Source: Megalonaias nervosa (Eukaryota > Mollusca > Bivalvia > Unionida > Unionidae). From it: a DNA stretch of 64,000 nucleotides. The stretch spans positions 1 to 64,000 of the forward strand of contig JAECUM010094113.1 in NCBI GenBank assembly GCA_016617855.1, in the 5' to 3' direction. Positions 46,600 through 57,539 of this stretch are shown here, one piece after another. Positions within the stretch are counted from its first letter, which is position 1. Each line of letters starts with the position of its first letter. The notes below the pieces were generated by a model, which did no database searches, was not told where the DNA came from, and saw only the letters and a list, made by a program, of their open reading frames with translations. Position numbers and translations under genes: made by a program.

Positions 46600-49500
46600 A
46601 CCAGGATATTTGGTCCACAGGACCATGGATAGCTTTGTTCACGTATGAGTGATATCACAGCCAACTTTTTTCAGACCTGGATACTTCAGTTCCACCAATG
46701 GATATGGTTTCATAAAAGTAAATTTCTTTGCACCACATCTGGAAGAAGTTCCAGCAATTTCAACTTTCCATTGCATGTTAGAAACCATGCTGGATTTGTA
46801 TACGAGTTTTCATGGAGAATTGCACACAATATGAATTCATAATGACAAGCTGTATGATGCTGTCAGTTACTTGCCAGTTTCAGTTTTAAATCTGATATCA
46901 GTATCATGAAAAGTCAGAATGACCTGTCATTCTTCGTCACTGATTTCAGTGTTTGCTTTTGTCACAGTTCCTACAAAAGATGTTTCTTTCTCTTCAGTGA
47001 AGTAGTTTTGCGTACCTTGTCTTGCAGCATTTCATATAATGATGCTGTTGTTGTTATACAGCAACTGACATTCAGCATGGCATCATAAAAGAGAAACATT
47101 TAAAATCTGAAGCAACACTTTCACTGTCAGTGACTTTTCTGCATCTGAGAAACAATGACTGCCAAAGCACTGTGACACGTTTCCAAACTTGGTTCATGCA
47201 CCGATATTTTGCATGGCCAGTTCCAGGAAAACCTGACTATTGCTGAATCTGATCATGCAGTGGTTAGTGTTAGATTGACTGTATATGATTATATCATTTG
47301 TGGATGATCTGCAATGTTATGACATAATGAAGGATTTCACAGAAGTGCTTGCATCATCGAAGACATCTTCATTGTCCATGATCCAGTTCTTGTTCATGAT
47401 TGATGAAAACATTGCCATTGACACTGTTGACCTAGAAAAAAAAATCTTGTGTACAATGATGTTAGGCTTGGCTGACAGGAAAGCCCAGCAAGAATGTTTT
47501 GCTGTAACCAGCAAAAAACAAAGATGTGATCTATGTGATAAGCACACATGCCTAAATTAATCCAGGACAACTGCAACACGTTGATGATTTTTATTGGGGT
47601 TGATGCACATGGCCTTGTAAACATTCACTGAACCTGTTGTGCCACTGCTGCTTTGTGAGATGAGTTTCAAAATTATGTTCCCAGAGGTCATTGGGGACCT
47701 GTGTGGTTTCCTCATGAAGTAAACAACGAAGACTATTGGATGCTTGCCAGAGGGAATTGCAGGAATGCAGAAAAATTTTGAGGGCATTGGAACAGGAAAT
47801 TGGTGTGGTTGCAAAAGGCACACATGTACTCAATGAAGATGTCTAGAGGGGCACTTGTGAGTATTCCATGACCACCATTTGCGTATAAATTGCAGATAAA
47901 AACACTGGTTAAATTATTTATGGAAGGTTACCAACAGATTTATGAAAATCCTGTGTATTCCACGCTTAAAAGACCTGACAAGTGGAGAGAGCTCATGTTG
48001 AAATTACCAGCACAGGCAAATAATGCAAAGTACATGGAGGCCTCAAGTGGTATTCAGGGAGTTTACTGGGAAGAATTCTGTCATTGTTAAAGACTGGAAA
48101 ATTTCACATGCTTAATAAATCAGTGGACTGGAACATTGATGGTGTCAAAACATTTTGAACAGAATTTATTGAAATATTCCAAAGTTGAACCTGCACCCAC
48201 ACTAAAACGTGAAACTAAACCTACACAGGTAGAACTATTCTCAGCTCAAGAAGCTGTTCGTAAGCAAAAAAAAAATTGTTAAAGGCAAAAGCAAAACCCA
48301 AACCCAACCCAAAACCAAATGTCCACCTGAACCCAAACACTCACAACACATGTCTCTGGGACATATTATCTTGCCTGTAAAATATTCACTTGGACATGAA
48401 CCTCTGTACAAATCTGTATTGTTGTACCCATTCAAATGTCCACCTGAACTTGAACCCCCATTTTGACTTGAACCTATATTTGGAGAAGAAGATATTAGGC
48501 TGTGAGAAGAACTTGGAACTTACAGGCAGGAACCACATTTAGGAAAAGGCCTTGGTGAAGGGTTTCCTGTATGTGTGACCTGCAACAAGTCTGTGGATTT
48601 GTGGACCGGTTGGAAACACTTGTGGGGTTGATTCTTGCTGGCAATAATGCAGCAGAAGTCATCAATGAGACCACATCAGTTGGTCAGCAGTTGCTCACCA
48701 ACAGCATTATGAAGTCAGTTTCATGCATTAATATGCTAACTCACTGGAGAGATCAATAATGTATACAACACCAGTGATGAGTTCTGAGTTTTTTTAAAAG
48801 TGCTCTGCAAAATCATTGCTGCAATACAGCATGTTGTTGCAAATGCAACCCCTTGCATCATCTTAATGAGTATAATTTCATCAGTGAAGGTGGTATTGCA
48901 CATGGGTAATTGTGAGTTGGTATCCAATCAGTGCTGTTTGGGGGCTTCAGTGCTATTAACTTGATAATGTTTTTGGCAAAGGGTGGTCAAGAAGGTACCT
49001 GGAACATTGTTCGACTTCCAACTAGCGCATACTAGACTGAACTGGTTAATAATGAAACTTGAAGATTTCATTGGTGACTGGTAAAGGCTTCACAATTTCA
49101 TACATGTACACAGGCCCACAATCATTTCTGCCATCTCGATTGAATCTCCACAGAATCCAGTTGACACCCGATAATTATGGATGAGCATGGTCCTTGCTTG
49201 GCTCAAAGATATTGAGATTCCTTAACAAATCTTATGCGTGGGATGTAATATTGCACAAGACATTGTCAGAATCACCTCTTTGTTCCAGGTTAATCTGACC
49301 GGTGATGCTGTCAGTGGCAGTTTACTGTTCAGGTGTGGGAAGCATAGGTTCCATGAATGTAGCCATGGGAGCATAGCCACGCAGACTTACATATTCAGGT
49401 TCTCCCTGAATGCACTCTAGGATGATCTGCTGTTGATTACTCCAATGGAGCCCAAATTTCTTCCATGCAACAATCCCCTATTGATGCAACATTTTTTGTT

Positions 49501-50660
49501 GACCAGGGTGGGCACACTTTAGGATTGAGATGATACAATGACAATCATGGGTGTATGTGTAACAACCATTAATGTTATCAATGTTATCAATGTGAGAAAG
49601 ACCATTTTAGTGACTTTAAGGAAATGACCTCGGCGATGCTGTCAGAGGATTGTTCACAGGAGTGCCAAAGGTTCTTATTGGTCCTGACAATGCACACCGC
49701 ATTGATTGATAAAAACAAGTTGCAATGTGAGTGTCTGAATCAGTTGAAAAATCTGGGATTGCATGTGGTTCAGTGGATTTGAGATTGGCTGCATATTTTA
49801 AAGTTCCAGTTGCATTTCAGTCAGTAGCAATAATGGCAGCCTTGGTTACTAAAATGATAAATAACCTCTGGCACACAACATTCAGTGCTTGCAAATTTGA
49901 CCAAGGGAAGTGGATTGTGGTTGATGATGGGACACAAAAGGTATTGATGAATCAAATAATATATAAATGGAAAGTAAAGTTTCTCCTTGACCCAATTCAA
50001 AAATGTACACAATTCCATGTTTGACATGGACAACTCTGTGTTACTAGATTGAAGTGTCTGAGATTTTCAGTGTTATTCATACTGAGCTAGGATTGCTGAT
50101 GAATGTGGATGAGTATAATTACAGGTGCATGACATGTCTAAATTATTTTCTCTCATGTGAGGTCTTCTTGGAAATCAATGGGAAACTTGTACAAGACAAT
50201 GATACCAGTAATGAATTTGTCAACAACAGCATCATGGTGATTTTTTCAATGCACATGATAACTTCTGAGATGTCTGCAAGGTTGTTTTTGGAGCCAACCT
50301 GAAAGGGAACAACTGCAGTGCAATTTGGCATTGCTACTGGTAAAGTTGTATTGTCAAAATGAATATTTTAGATGCTTGTGACTACAGAAGTGCTTTTATT
50401 GTCATTTCTTGTGCTCACCAGAGACTTGATATAAATGCTATTTAGGGACAGTTTACATGGCAAATAACTACTGAGCAATGTATCTGTGTTCCGACACATG
50501 TTCATGGTATATCACAAGCTATGGTCATACATGCACCAAATATTTAAACATTGACATGGGTCTGCTTATTTCCCAGAGAGACTTCACAATGCTGTATGCA
50601 CTTTATTACTTTGAACTGGAACACCTGGAGTGGAGCTGTTCCTGCAGTTCATAGTCAGCC
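46600..50660 (+). pseudogene. Unassigned coding-like relic
   Basis: Four kilobases of plus-strand sequence that is less AT-biased than its flanks, with many overlapping, frameshifted, protein-like segments. Examples are KTLVKLFMEGYQQIYENPVY with RPDKWRELMLKLPAQANNAK (47,890-48,050), YSKVEPAPTLKRETKPTQ then LFSAQEAVRKQKK (48,175-48,275), and LAAYFKVPVAFQSVAIMAAL (49,785-49,845). No transposase, RT or host domain could be recognised. With the next entry it may be a decayed large element such as a Polinton, but no integrase, polymerase or major capsid motif was found. Confidence 0.35.
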
Positions 50661-50699
50661 TACACTTTTTAATGTATGTGTAAATGTGCCTGGTGTCAT

Positions 50700-50945
50700 A
50701 TACAGATGCATTTTGTGCCCCAGGTGACAGAGTGGTCTAAGGCACTGCCTTTACAGATCACTGACATATCACTGACATGTCTATGTAGGTTCAAGTCTCT
50801 GACTTGGCCAACATGGGTATGTGAGGAACCTTGCCAGTAGCTTCCCAGGTTTTTTGGGGGGGTTCATCCTCCATCAAATACTCAGGCTGCCGTGTATAGC
50901 ATATCATGTGCAGAAAAATGGTGTTAAACCCATAACAACAACAGC
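50700..50945 (+). mobile_element. SINE family C, tRNA-headed copy
   Basis: The head at 50,718-50,812 has an A-box-like GTGGTCTAAGGCA and a B-box-like GGTTCAAGTCT, resembling a tRNA-Leu-type gene. The body has GCTGCCGTGTATAGCATATC and ATGTGCAGAAAAATGGTG, and the tail is TTAAACCCATAACAACAACA. The 3' half recurs in reverse at 6,585-6,722. Confidence 0.8.
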
Positions 50946-51253
50946 AATAGATGCATTGCTGTGATTCTCTCTTTTAAGCTGATGTTGGAGTGGAGAGATG
51001 GCTGAATGAGGGCCATTGATGTACCTTTGGAAAACCTGTAGTTGTTTTCTCAAATATACAATTATACAGGAGAATAAAAAAATAATGTATCACAAACTTA
51101 AGGTTGGTCTTAACAAAACCAGCTTGCAAAAATAAAAGTGCAATAAAAAAACAATTGTGGGCATGCTTTGAGGTTTTCTTTTGCAAAGCTAACTGGAAAT
51201 ATTCTCTAGAGGCTGATGCAGACAAAACTTAACCATGTTAAGGAGGCCAAAAA

Positions 51254-51463
51254 ATGAACACTGATAATACTAAAGTTATTGAGGTGGTGTCAATGCAGAA
51301 GAGCTACGGAATGTTTCCATTTCTCTTGGCCATTCCAGCACTGTTGGTGGCTGTGGCTCCCACAGTTGCAAAAGCAGCTACATTAGGGGTAGTCAGAACT
51401 GCATCTAGGATGGCTGTAGGAAATGCATTTGGAGGATACATAGTGTCTGGTGGAGCCTGTTGA
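51254..51463 (+). pseudogene. 69-codon frame resembling a Polinton minor capsid (pX-like) protein
   Basis: After a short polar N-terminus, the frame has SYGMFPFLLAIPALLVAVAP, then VAKAATLGVVRTASRMA and GGYIVSGG. A (G)GxxPFLLxxIPALL hydrophobic run followed by Ala/Gly-rich text is what small adenovirus-pX-like minor capsid proteins of Polinton/Maverick elements look like. It is intact from ATG to TGA but stands alone. A chance hydrophobic frame or a membrane peptide is the alternative. The identification is by character, not by alignment. Confidence 0.3.
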
Positions 51464-51479
51464 CATATAAAAGAAGGAA

Positions 51480-52285
51480 AAGATTTATGATTATCCAGGT
51501 GTCAGAGCAGAAGAGGTCTTTGGTTGTGGCCTCACTGTTAATGGCCTCAGTGTGTCTGTTGACCAGTTTTCATTTACTCACAATGACAAAATAAGTCAAG
51601 CATTTCAGAGGTGACTATGGAGGATGAATTTATGTCATTGAACCCCGTGCATGTGGGAAACTGGCATGATTAACCGGGGGTGGGTGGGTGGGTGGTGTCT
51701 TTCTGCATCCCATATGGCTCATTTTGCATTGGGTCTTTAAATTTACTGATATATCCATGAAATCCACAAAATTGGTACCCCACAAAAAATGGCTATATAA
51801 ACATAAACAACATTAGTCATGTGATAAAACATTATATGACATTATAGCAATCTAAAAACATTAGAATTCCACCAATTATATTCTGTGTGCTTGAGAACTA
51901 TCACAAATGGAAGGTTATCATTGTCAGAAATCAATTACTAAAATGGCAGTTCAGTTCTGGATTCACTTATTTTGTCATATTAAGTTCAAGGTCATGCACA
52001 AGGAGATTAGGTAAATGAGAGAAGGTGTTGCATGTACAGTGGTCTGTCACTGTAATAATCCTCACTATGCTACAGGTCTGATCTTCTTCCATCAGTGTTA
52101 CTTCATTTATTTCACTTAAGTATAATTCTGGACTAATTACAACCAATATGGTTTCATATCCTTAAATACTTTGATTTAGTGTTCATTAAGACGGAGTCTT
52201 GTGGGCTTATCCCATAGTAACTGACCCCTTATTTATTATGATGGGTTACTTTTATGACTCACATGATCAGCATATGTTTCCCTGA
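51480..52285. other. Intergenic, no gene recognised
   Basis: A G/T-rich GGGTGGGTGGGTGGTG run is at 51,678-51,695. A broken frame at 51,485-51,610 (DYPGVRAEEVFGCGLTVNGL, then SVSVDQFSFTHNDK) reads protein-like and continues the unassigned relic just upstream. Confidence 0.35.
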
Positions 52286-52289
52286 ATAT

Positions 52290-52718
52290 ATAGACAGACT
52301 CAGACAAAGCTTTACATAACAGACATATCAAGGAGAAAACAAAGCTGAGACAGACTCAACCAAAGCTTTACATAACAGACATGTAAAGGAGAATAACAAA
52401 GCTGAAACACTCAGACAAAGCTTTAAATAACAGACATGTCAAGGAGAATAACAAAGCTGAAACAAGACTCCAGCAAAGCTTTACATGACAGACATGTCAA
52501 GGAGAAAACAAAGCTGAGACAAACTCAGACAAAGCTTTACGTAACAGACATGTCTAGGAGAACACAACGCTAAGACAGACTCAGACAAAGCTTTATGTAA
52601 CAGACATGTCCAGGAGAAAATAATGCTTAGACAGACTCAGACAAAGCTTTACGTAACAGACATGTCTAGGAGAAAACAAAGCTGAGACAGACTCAGACAA
52701 AGCTTTACATAACAGACA
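52290..52718 (+). repeat. 56-bp minisatellite, about 7.5 units
   Basis: CAGACTCAGACAAAGCTTTA, CATAACAGACATGTCTAGGA and GAAAACAAAGCTGAGA repeat every 56-57 bp (AAAGCTTTA at about 52,305, 52,362, 52,418, 52,475, 52,531, 52,588, 52,645, 52,700). The array resumes at 53,040-53,125 after the SINE. Confidence 0.95.
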
Positions 52719-53039
52719 GGACCGCTCCGGTGGCCTAGTGGTTAGAGCGTCCGCCTCGGATGCGGGAGGTCGTGGGTTCGATCCCCGGTCGAGTCATACC
52801 AAAGACTTACAAAAATGGTACTAACAGCTGCCTCGCTTGGCGCTCAGCATTAAGAGGTTAGTGTTAGGACTGGTCGGCCTGGTGTCAGGATAATGTGACT
52901 GGGTGGGACATCATGCTACATGTCTGCGGCATGATGCCCCAGTGCTAGACATCACTATAAACTGCCACACTGCAGACATTGTAGCGATATGACTGAAAAA
53001 TTGTTAAAGCTACGTTAAAAATCATAATCACATCACATC
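52719..53039 (+). mobile_element. SINE family A, full-length copy 5, 12-bp target duplication
   Basis: The tRNA-like head shows A box TGGCCTAGTGGTTAGAGCG and B box GGTTCGATCCCCGG. The conserved body follows (GCGCTCAGCATTAAGAGG, TGTCAGGATAATGTGACTGG, CTGCGGCATGATGCCCC), then the tail GATATGACTGAAAAATTG and CATCACATCA. ACATAACAGACA flanks both sides (52,707-52,718 and 53,040-53,051). Because the target is itself a unit of the 56-bp minisatellite, insertion postdates the array. The least decayed copy here, it serves as the family reference. Confidence 0.95.
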
Positions 53040-53125
53040 ACATAACAGACATGTCTAGGAGAAAACAAAGTTGAGACAGACTCAGACAAAGCTTTACATA
53101 GCAGATGTGTCTAGGAGAATACAGC
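53040..53125 (+). repeat. 56-bp minisatellite, right remainder
   Basis: 1.5 units (CATAACAGACATGTCTAGGA, GACAGACTCAGACAAAGCTT) continue in phase after the SINE target duplication. Confidence 0.92.
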
Positions 53126-53417
53126 GCTGCCAATTTAAGTAGTTAGTACTAAACAGAGGTTGATTTATGACATTGTTATTTCATTCCAAAAAGTTTTCTC
53201 TTTAAGTACATGGAGACTCTCAAGCTGTTTACTTTGGAAAAATGTAATGTTTACTTTATGCATTTCATTCAGAATGTATAGGGTTTGTAGCCTGCATTGG
53301 ATCTTAATAGAAATTCCAATTTGTGGTTTACTCTTACAAAAACCATGCCACGTTTGTCCCTCATTTAAGATATCGTGTCTGTTCCAGCAAGCTATATGTT
53401 CTATCCTTAATTTTCAG

Positions 53418-54095
53418 ATCATTCACTTCCATCATGACAAATGTAAAAGACTGGAGCTGTGAGGATGTTAAGCAATGGTTGATTAGCAACAGCTTTGAAG
53501 GATATGCAGATCTGTTTTGTGATCAGCATAAGATTGATGGGAAGGCACTGTTGTCCCTGGAGGAAACAGATCTGCGAGAGCCACCAATGCAGATAAGAGT
53601 TCTAGGAGATGTCAAGCACCTGTCCCTTGCAATTGAAGTCCTAAAATTGGAAAATCAAGATAAATTTTTTGTGTCTGATCCCACTAACGGTGGTTTAAAA
53701 ATCAGTCATAGGTATTCCAAGAAAGTACATTCCAGGCCATTGAAACATTCTACCTATCGGCAAGATAGCACTAGTACATTTTCAGATGATGATGATGTGA
53801 TAGATGAAGAAATAGAGAAAATTGTTAGTAGAAAAGGATGTTATTCTAGAAATTTAGATTCAGAGCTTTTCAAGACTGCTCTCAGTTTTGTCTATGTTTT
53901 TTTGGTTTTCCTTCTGACGTCATTTGTAATGGTTGTTGTCCATGATAGAGTTCCAGACATGCACAGATACCCACCACTGCCAGATCTGTTCCTGGACAAC
54001 ATGCCAGTCATCCCCTGGGCTTTTGAGGTGTGTGAATTAGTGGGATCAGTTCTTTTCATGGTTTGGACAATAATCTTATTCTTCCACAAGCACAG
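53418..54095 (+). CDS. SAMD8: SAMD8 exon with SAM domain, TM1 and TM2
   Basis: From acceptor TTAATTTTCAG (to 53,417) to donor AAGCACAG|GTAAAG. It holds 16 nt of leader, the ATG and 220 complete codons plus two bases. The acceptor lies just upstream of the ATG, so at least one leader exon exists upstream. Read-through of the donor meets TAA immediately. Confidence 0.93.
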
Positions 54096-56902
54096 GTAAA
54101 GAACCTATGACAGAAATAAATGCATTAATTTGTTAAACTTTGTAGTTATGCTCTAAATTTGATTTGTACAAATTCATGCCTCTTAATGAAATGCAATATA
54201 TTTATTCCTAATAAAGATACAGTGCATTATGTAAATAATGAAGTCATTGCCAGTGTGGGAGTCCCATGCAGTAATTACTAGCCTCCTTGGGGTTCCATGA
54301 AGTAATTACTAGTATGAGGTTCCCATGGAATAATTATAGTAATCACTAGTATGGGGGTCCCATGAAGTAACTACCAGTCTGAGGGTCCCATAAAGTATCA
54401 CTAGTATGGGGGTCCCATGAAGTAATTACGAGTCTGGGGATTCCATAAAGTAATTACCAGTATTGGGTCACATGAGGTTTCCTATACTGTAAATTTATTT
54501 ATTTTCATGCACTGTGGATAAGGTTATTTTTGTCAGTACATAAATTCATGAATTATGGAATTGGTCCTGTTTCCAAAGAAGGACATATTTTCATTAATTT
54601 TTTAAAATGTTTTGGTATATAGTGACCATAAAGTATGAAAAAACTGGTGTCTCATGAAAAATAGTAAATATGTAATAGGCAGTTGATACTCCCATATAAG
54701 TCAGACTGAGCTGCAATCAGATTTGGGTCTGTGGACTTTGTCAGGACTAACCAGTAGAACAAACAACATAGATCCTAATTTGCAATTGCACATCATGGTC
54801 TGTGTTGTTTGTACTTGGGTCATTTATATGTGTATTTATGGTGCATGCCCTAAATTTGAAATCAAATTAATTTCTGTTGTCTTTCTTTTTTTAAAAATCT
54901 TTTTATAATGTAATATTTTAAAAGAAAAAACTTTGTTAATTTTCTGCATTTGCATTTATATAATGGACAAATAAAGAAAAACACATACCATGTGCTATAA
55001 AATGGTATAATCGCTTTCTCACAGTTGGTGTCAAGATTTCCATTCCCAGTCAGATTATATGATGCAGCACTATATCAAAGCCAAAGGCCCAGTCAGATTA
55101 CATAATACCACACTGTATCAAAGTCGAAGGCCCAGTCAGATTATATAATATCACACTGTATCAAAGTCAAAGGCCCAGTCAGATTACATGATACCACACT
55201 GAATCAAAGTCAGAGGCCCAGTCAGATTATATAATGCCACACTGTATCAAAGCCACAGGCCTAGTCAGATTATTTAATGCCATACTGTATCAAAGCCACA
55301 TGCCGGTCAGATTATATAATGCCACACTATCAAAGCCACAGGCCAGTCATATTATATAATCCCACACTGTATCAAAGTCAAAGGCCCAGTCAGATTACAT
55401 GATGCCACACTGTATCAAAGTCAAAGGCCCAGTCAGATATAATGCCACACTGTATCAAAGCCACAGGCCCAGTCAGATTACTTAATGCCATACTGTATCA
55501 AAGCCACATGCCGGTCAGATTATATAATGCCACACTATCAAAGCCACAGGCCAGTCATATTGTATAGTCCCACACTGCATCAAAGTCAAAGGCCCAGTCA
55601 GATTACATAATGCCACACTGTATCAAAATCAAAGGCCAAGTCAGATTATATAATGCCACACTGTATCAAAGCCACAGGCCCAGTCAGATTACTTAATGCC
55701 ACACTGTATCAAAGCCACATGCCAGTCATATTATATAATGATACACTGTTATCAAAGTCAAATGCCCAGTCAGATTATATAATGCCACATTGTATCAAAG
55801 CCACAGGCCCAGTCAGATTATATAATGCCACACTGTATCAAAGTCAAAGGCCCGGTTAGATTATATAATGCCACACTGTATCAAAGCCACAGGTCCAGTC
55901 AGATTACTTAATGCCACACTGTATCAAAGCCACATGCCAGTTAGGTTATATAAAGTCACACTATCAAAGCCACAGGCCAGTCATATTGCTGGTATATCAT
56001 GCCACACTGTATCAGAGTCAAAGGCCCAGTCATATTATATAATGCCACACTATCAAAGTGAAAGACCGAGCCAGATTATATAATGCCACGTTGTATCAAA
56101 GCCACATGCCAGTCAGATTACATAATGCCATACTGTATCAAAGCCACATGCCGGTCAGATTATTTAATGCCACACTGTATCAAAGCCACATGCCAGTCAG
56201 ATTACATAATGCCACACTGTATCAAAGCCACAGGCCAGTCAGATTATATAATGCCACACTGTATCAAAGCCACAGGCCAGTCATATTACCAGTATATAAT
56301 GCCACACTGTATCAAAGTCAAAGGCCCAGTCATATTATATAATGCCACACTGTATCAAAGTGAAAGACCGAGCCAGCTTATATAATGCCACAATGTATCA
56401 AAGCCACATGCCAGTCATATTATATAATGCCACACTGTATCAAAGTCAAAGGCCCAGTCAGATTATATAATGCCGCACTGTATCAAAGCCATAGGCCAGC
56501 CATATTACCAGTATATAATGCCACACTTTATCAAAGCCACATGCCAGTCATTTTATATAATGCAGCGCTGCATAAAAGAACCAGTCCAGTTAAATAATGT
56601 TGCACTGTATGAAAGCCACAGCCTCAGTCAGATTATCTAATACAGTACAGTATCAATGCCACAAGTACAGTCAGATTATCTAATACAGTACAGTATCAAG
56701 GCCACAGCCTCAGTCAGATTATCTAATACAGTACAATATCAAGGCCACAAGTACAGTCAGATTATCTAATACAGTACAGTATCAAGTCCACAAGTACAGT
56801 CAGATTGTACAATATAGCATTGTATCAAAGCCATAGATTGAGCCAGATTGTACAATATAGCACTGCTGAAAGCTACAGGCTCAGTCAGATTTTGTAATAA
56901 TG

Positions 56903-56975
<73 letters not shown>

Positions 56976-57531
56976 TGGTTTGTAAATCATTTTATATCAT
57001 TAATGCAGTTTGAATTTCCCAGTATGTCAAAATATTAGAGTGTAGATTACATACAAATTGTTGATCCCATTGTTGCTGTGTTATTTTAGGATAATTTATC
57101 CATGTTACAATTGTTGTGTATGAAACACGTACAGCACATTGTGACATCAGTAATAAATTCATGGCATCATGCTTTAAAGGCATAATAATCTGGTAATCAG
57201 AATCAATCTCTGTCCTTTAACTACTCTTTTCTGCAGGTCATCTAATAAATAAAACCTGACACTGGTGCTCATTCGAAATGAAATTTATCAAATGATTCAA
57301 ATAATTACAATTTTTGGCTCACTAAGAATTGTAAAAGATAATTTTCATGATATTCTTTTGAAATGCACTCATAACCTTATTTATAACTTAAAATGGGACT
57401 TGTCATGTTTCAGATTCATCTTGATGAGGCGGATGTTCTCATTGCTTGGGACAGTGTTCCTGCTGCGATGTGTCACCATGCTCATTACTTCCCTATCAGT
57501 TCCTGGGGTACATCTACATTGTCAGGGTCAA
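53434..57531 (+). CDS. SAMD8: Sphingomyelin synthase-related protein 1 (SMSr), 5' part
   Basis: ER membrane enzyme that makes ceramide phosphoethanolamine from ceramide and controls ceramide level. Two coding exons are present: 53,434-54,095 (ATG in ATCATGACA, acceptor TTTTCAG at 53,417) and 57,414-57,531, joined at CAC AG|A with phase kept; 260 codons so far. Domains: N-terminal SAM domain, residues about 6-72 ([30 protein letters not shown]); a basic/Ser linker with an acidic run [11 protein letters not shown] (about 117-127); TM1 about 148-170; the family motif [11 protein letters not shown] (179-189); TM2 about 195-218; TM3 ([20 protein letters not shown]) about 229-250. The SAM domain separates SMSr from SMS1/SMS2-type enzymes lacking it. 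The lipid phosphatase-like catalytic His/Asp exons were not found and must lie beyond the window. Confidence 0.93.
54096..54254 (+). promoter_or_regulatory. SAMD8: Candidate intronic polyadenylation sites
   Basis: AATAAA occurs at 54,115-54,120 and 54,210-54,215, directly after the first SAMD8 coding exon, whose read-through frame stops at once (AGG TAA). Use of these sites would give a 221-residue protein with SAM domain and two membrane segments only. This is inferred from motif placement. Confidence 0.3.
54255..54478 (+). repeat. About 30-bp minisatellite in SAMD8 intron
   Basis: Units of the form ACTAGTATGGGGGTCCCATG with AAGTAATT recur about seven to eight times with 28-36 bp spacing and frequent substitutions. 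GGGTCCCATGAA gives each unit a short internal palindrome (TGGGGGTCCCA). Confidence 0.85.
54480..55030. other. SAMD8 intron, no feature seen
   Basis: AT-rich intron between the two minisatellites; no frame or repeat is supported. Confidence 0.4.
55037..56900 (+). repeat. 43-bp minisatellite, about 42 units, with higher-order order
   Basis: Basic unit: TTATATAATGCCACACTGTA, TCAAAGCCACAGGCCCAGTC, AGA. Units alternate between AAAGCCACAGGCC, AAAGCCACATGCC and AAAGTCAAAGGCC variants and several lack a few bases. The run CACAGG(C/T)C(C/T)AGTCAGATTA followed by C/T-TTAATGCC recurs at about 55,253, 55,461, 55,672 and 55,887, a secondary period of about 208-215 bp (five units). Decayed units with TACAGTACAGTATCAA continue from 56,620 to 56,900. 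Because 43 is not a multiple of 3, successive units pass through all frames, which yields long spurious repeat proteins. Confidence 0.96.
56904..56973. repeat. (AT)n microsatellite
   Basis: About 34 AT dinucleotides uninterrupted; likely unstable and hairpin-forming. Confidence 0.97.
57414..57531 (+). CDS. SAMD8: SAMD8 exon with TM3
   Basis: From acceptor CATGTTTCAG|ATTCATC to donor GGTCAA|GTAAGG, 118 nt, ending in phase 0. Encodes [20 protein letters not shown] to [12 protein letters not shown], a very conserved block of the SMS family. Confidence 0.93.
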
Positions 57532-57539
57532 GTAAGGAA

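Noticed and set aside
47557..47833. Two overlapping 80-88 codon minus-strand frames
   Set aside because: The plus strand of this stretch reads more protein-like, the frames overlap each other and no family is recognised.
52728..52800. tRNA gene-like sequence with A and B boxes
   Set aside because: It is the head of a SINE with a conserved non-tRNA body, a tail and a 12-bp target duplication; it does not close into a proper acceptor stem. The same applies to the heads at 1,470-1,542, 5,320-5,390, 34,100-34,170 and 50,718-50,812.
55653..56597. Several 68-100 codon frames encoding repeated [24 protein letters not shown] peptides
   Set aside because: They are translations of the 43-bp minisatellite in successive frames; the repeat continues on both sides without gene signals.
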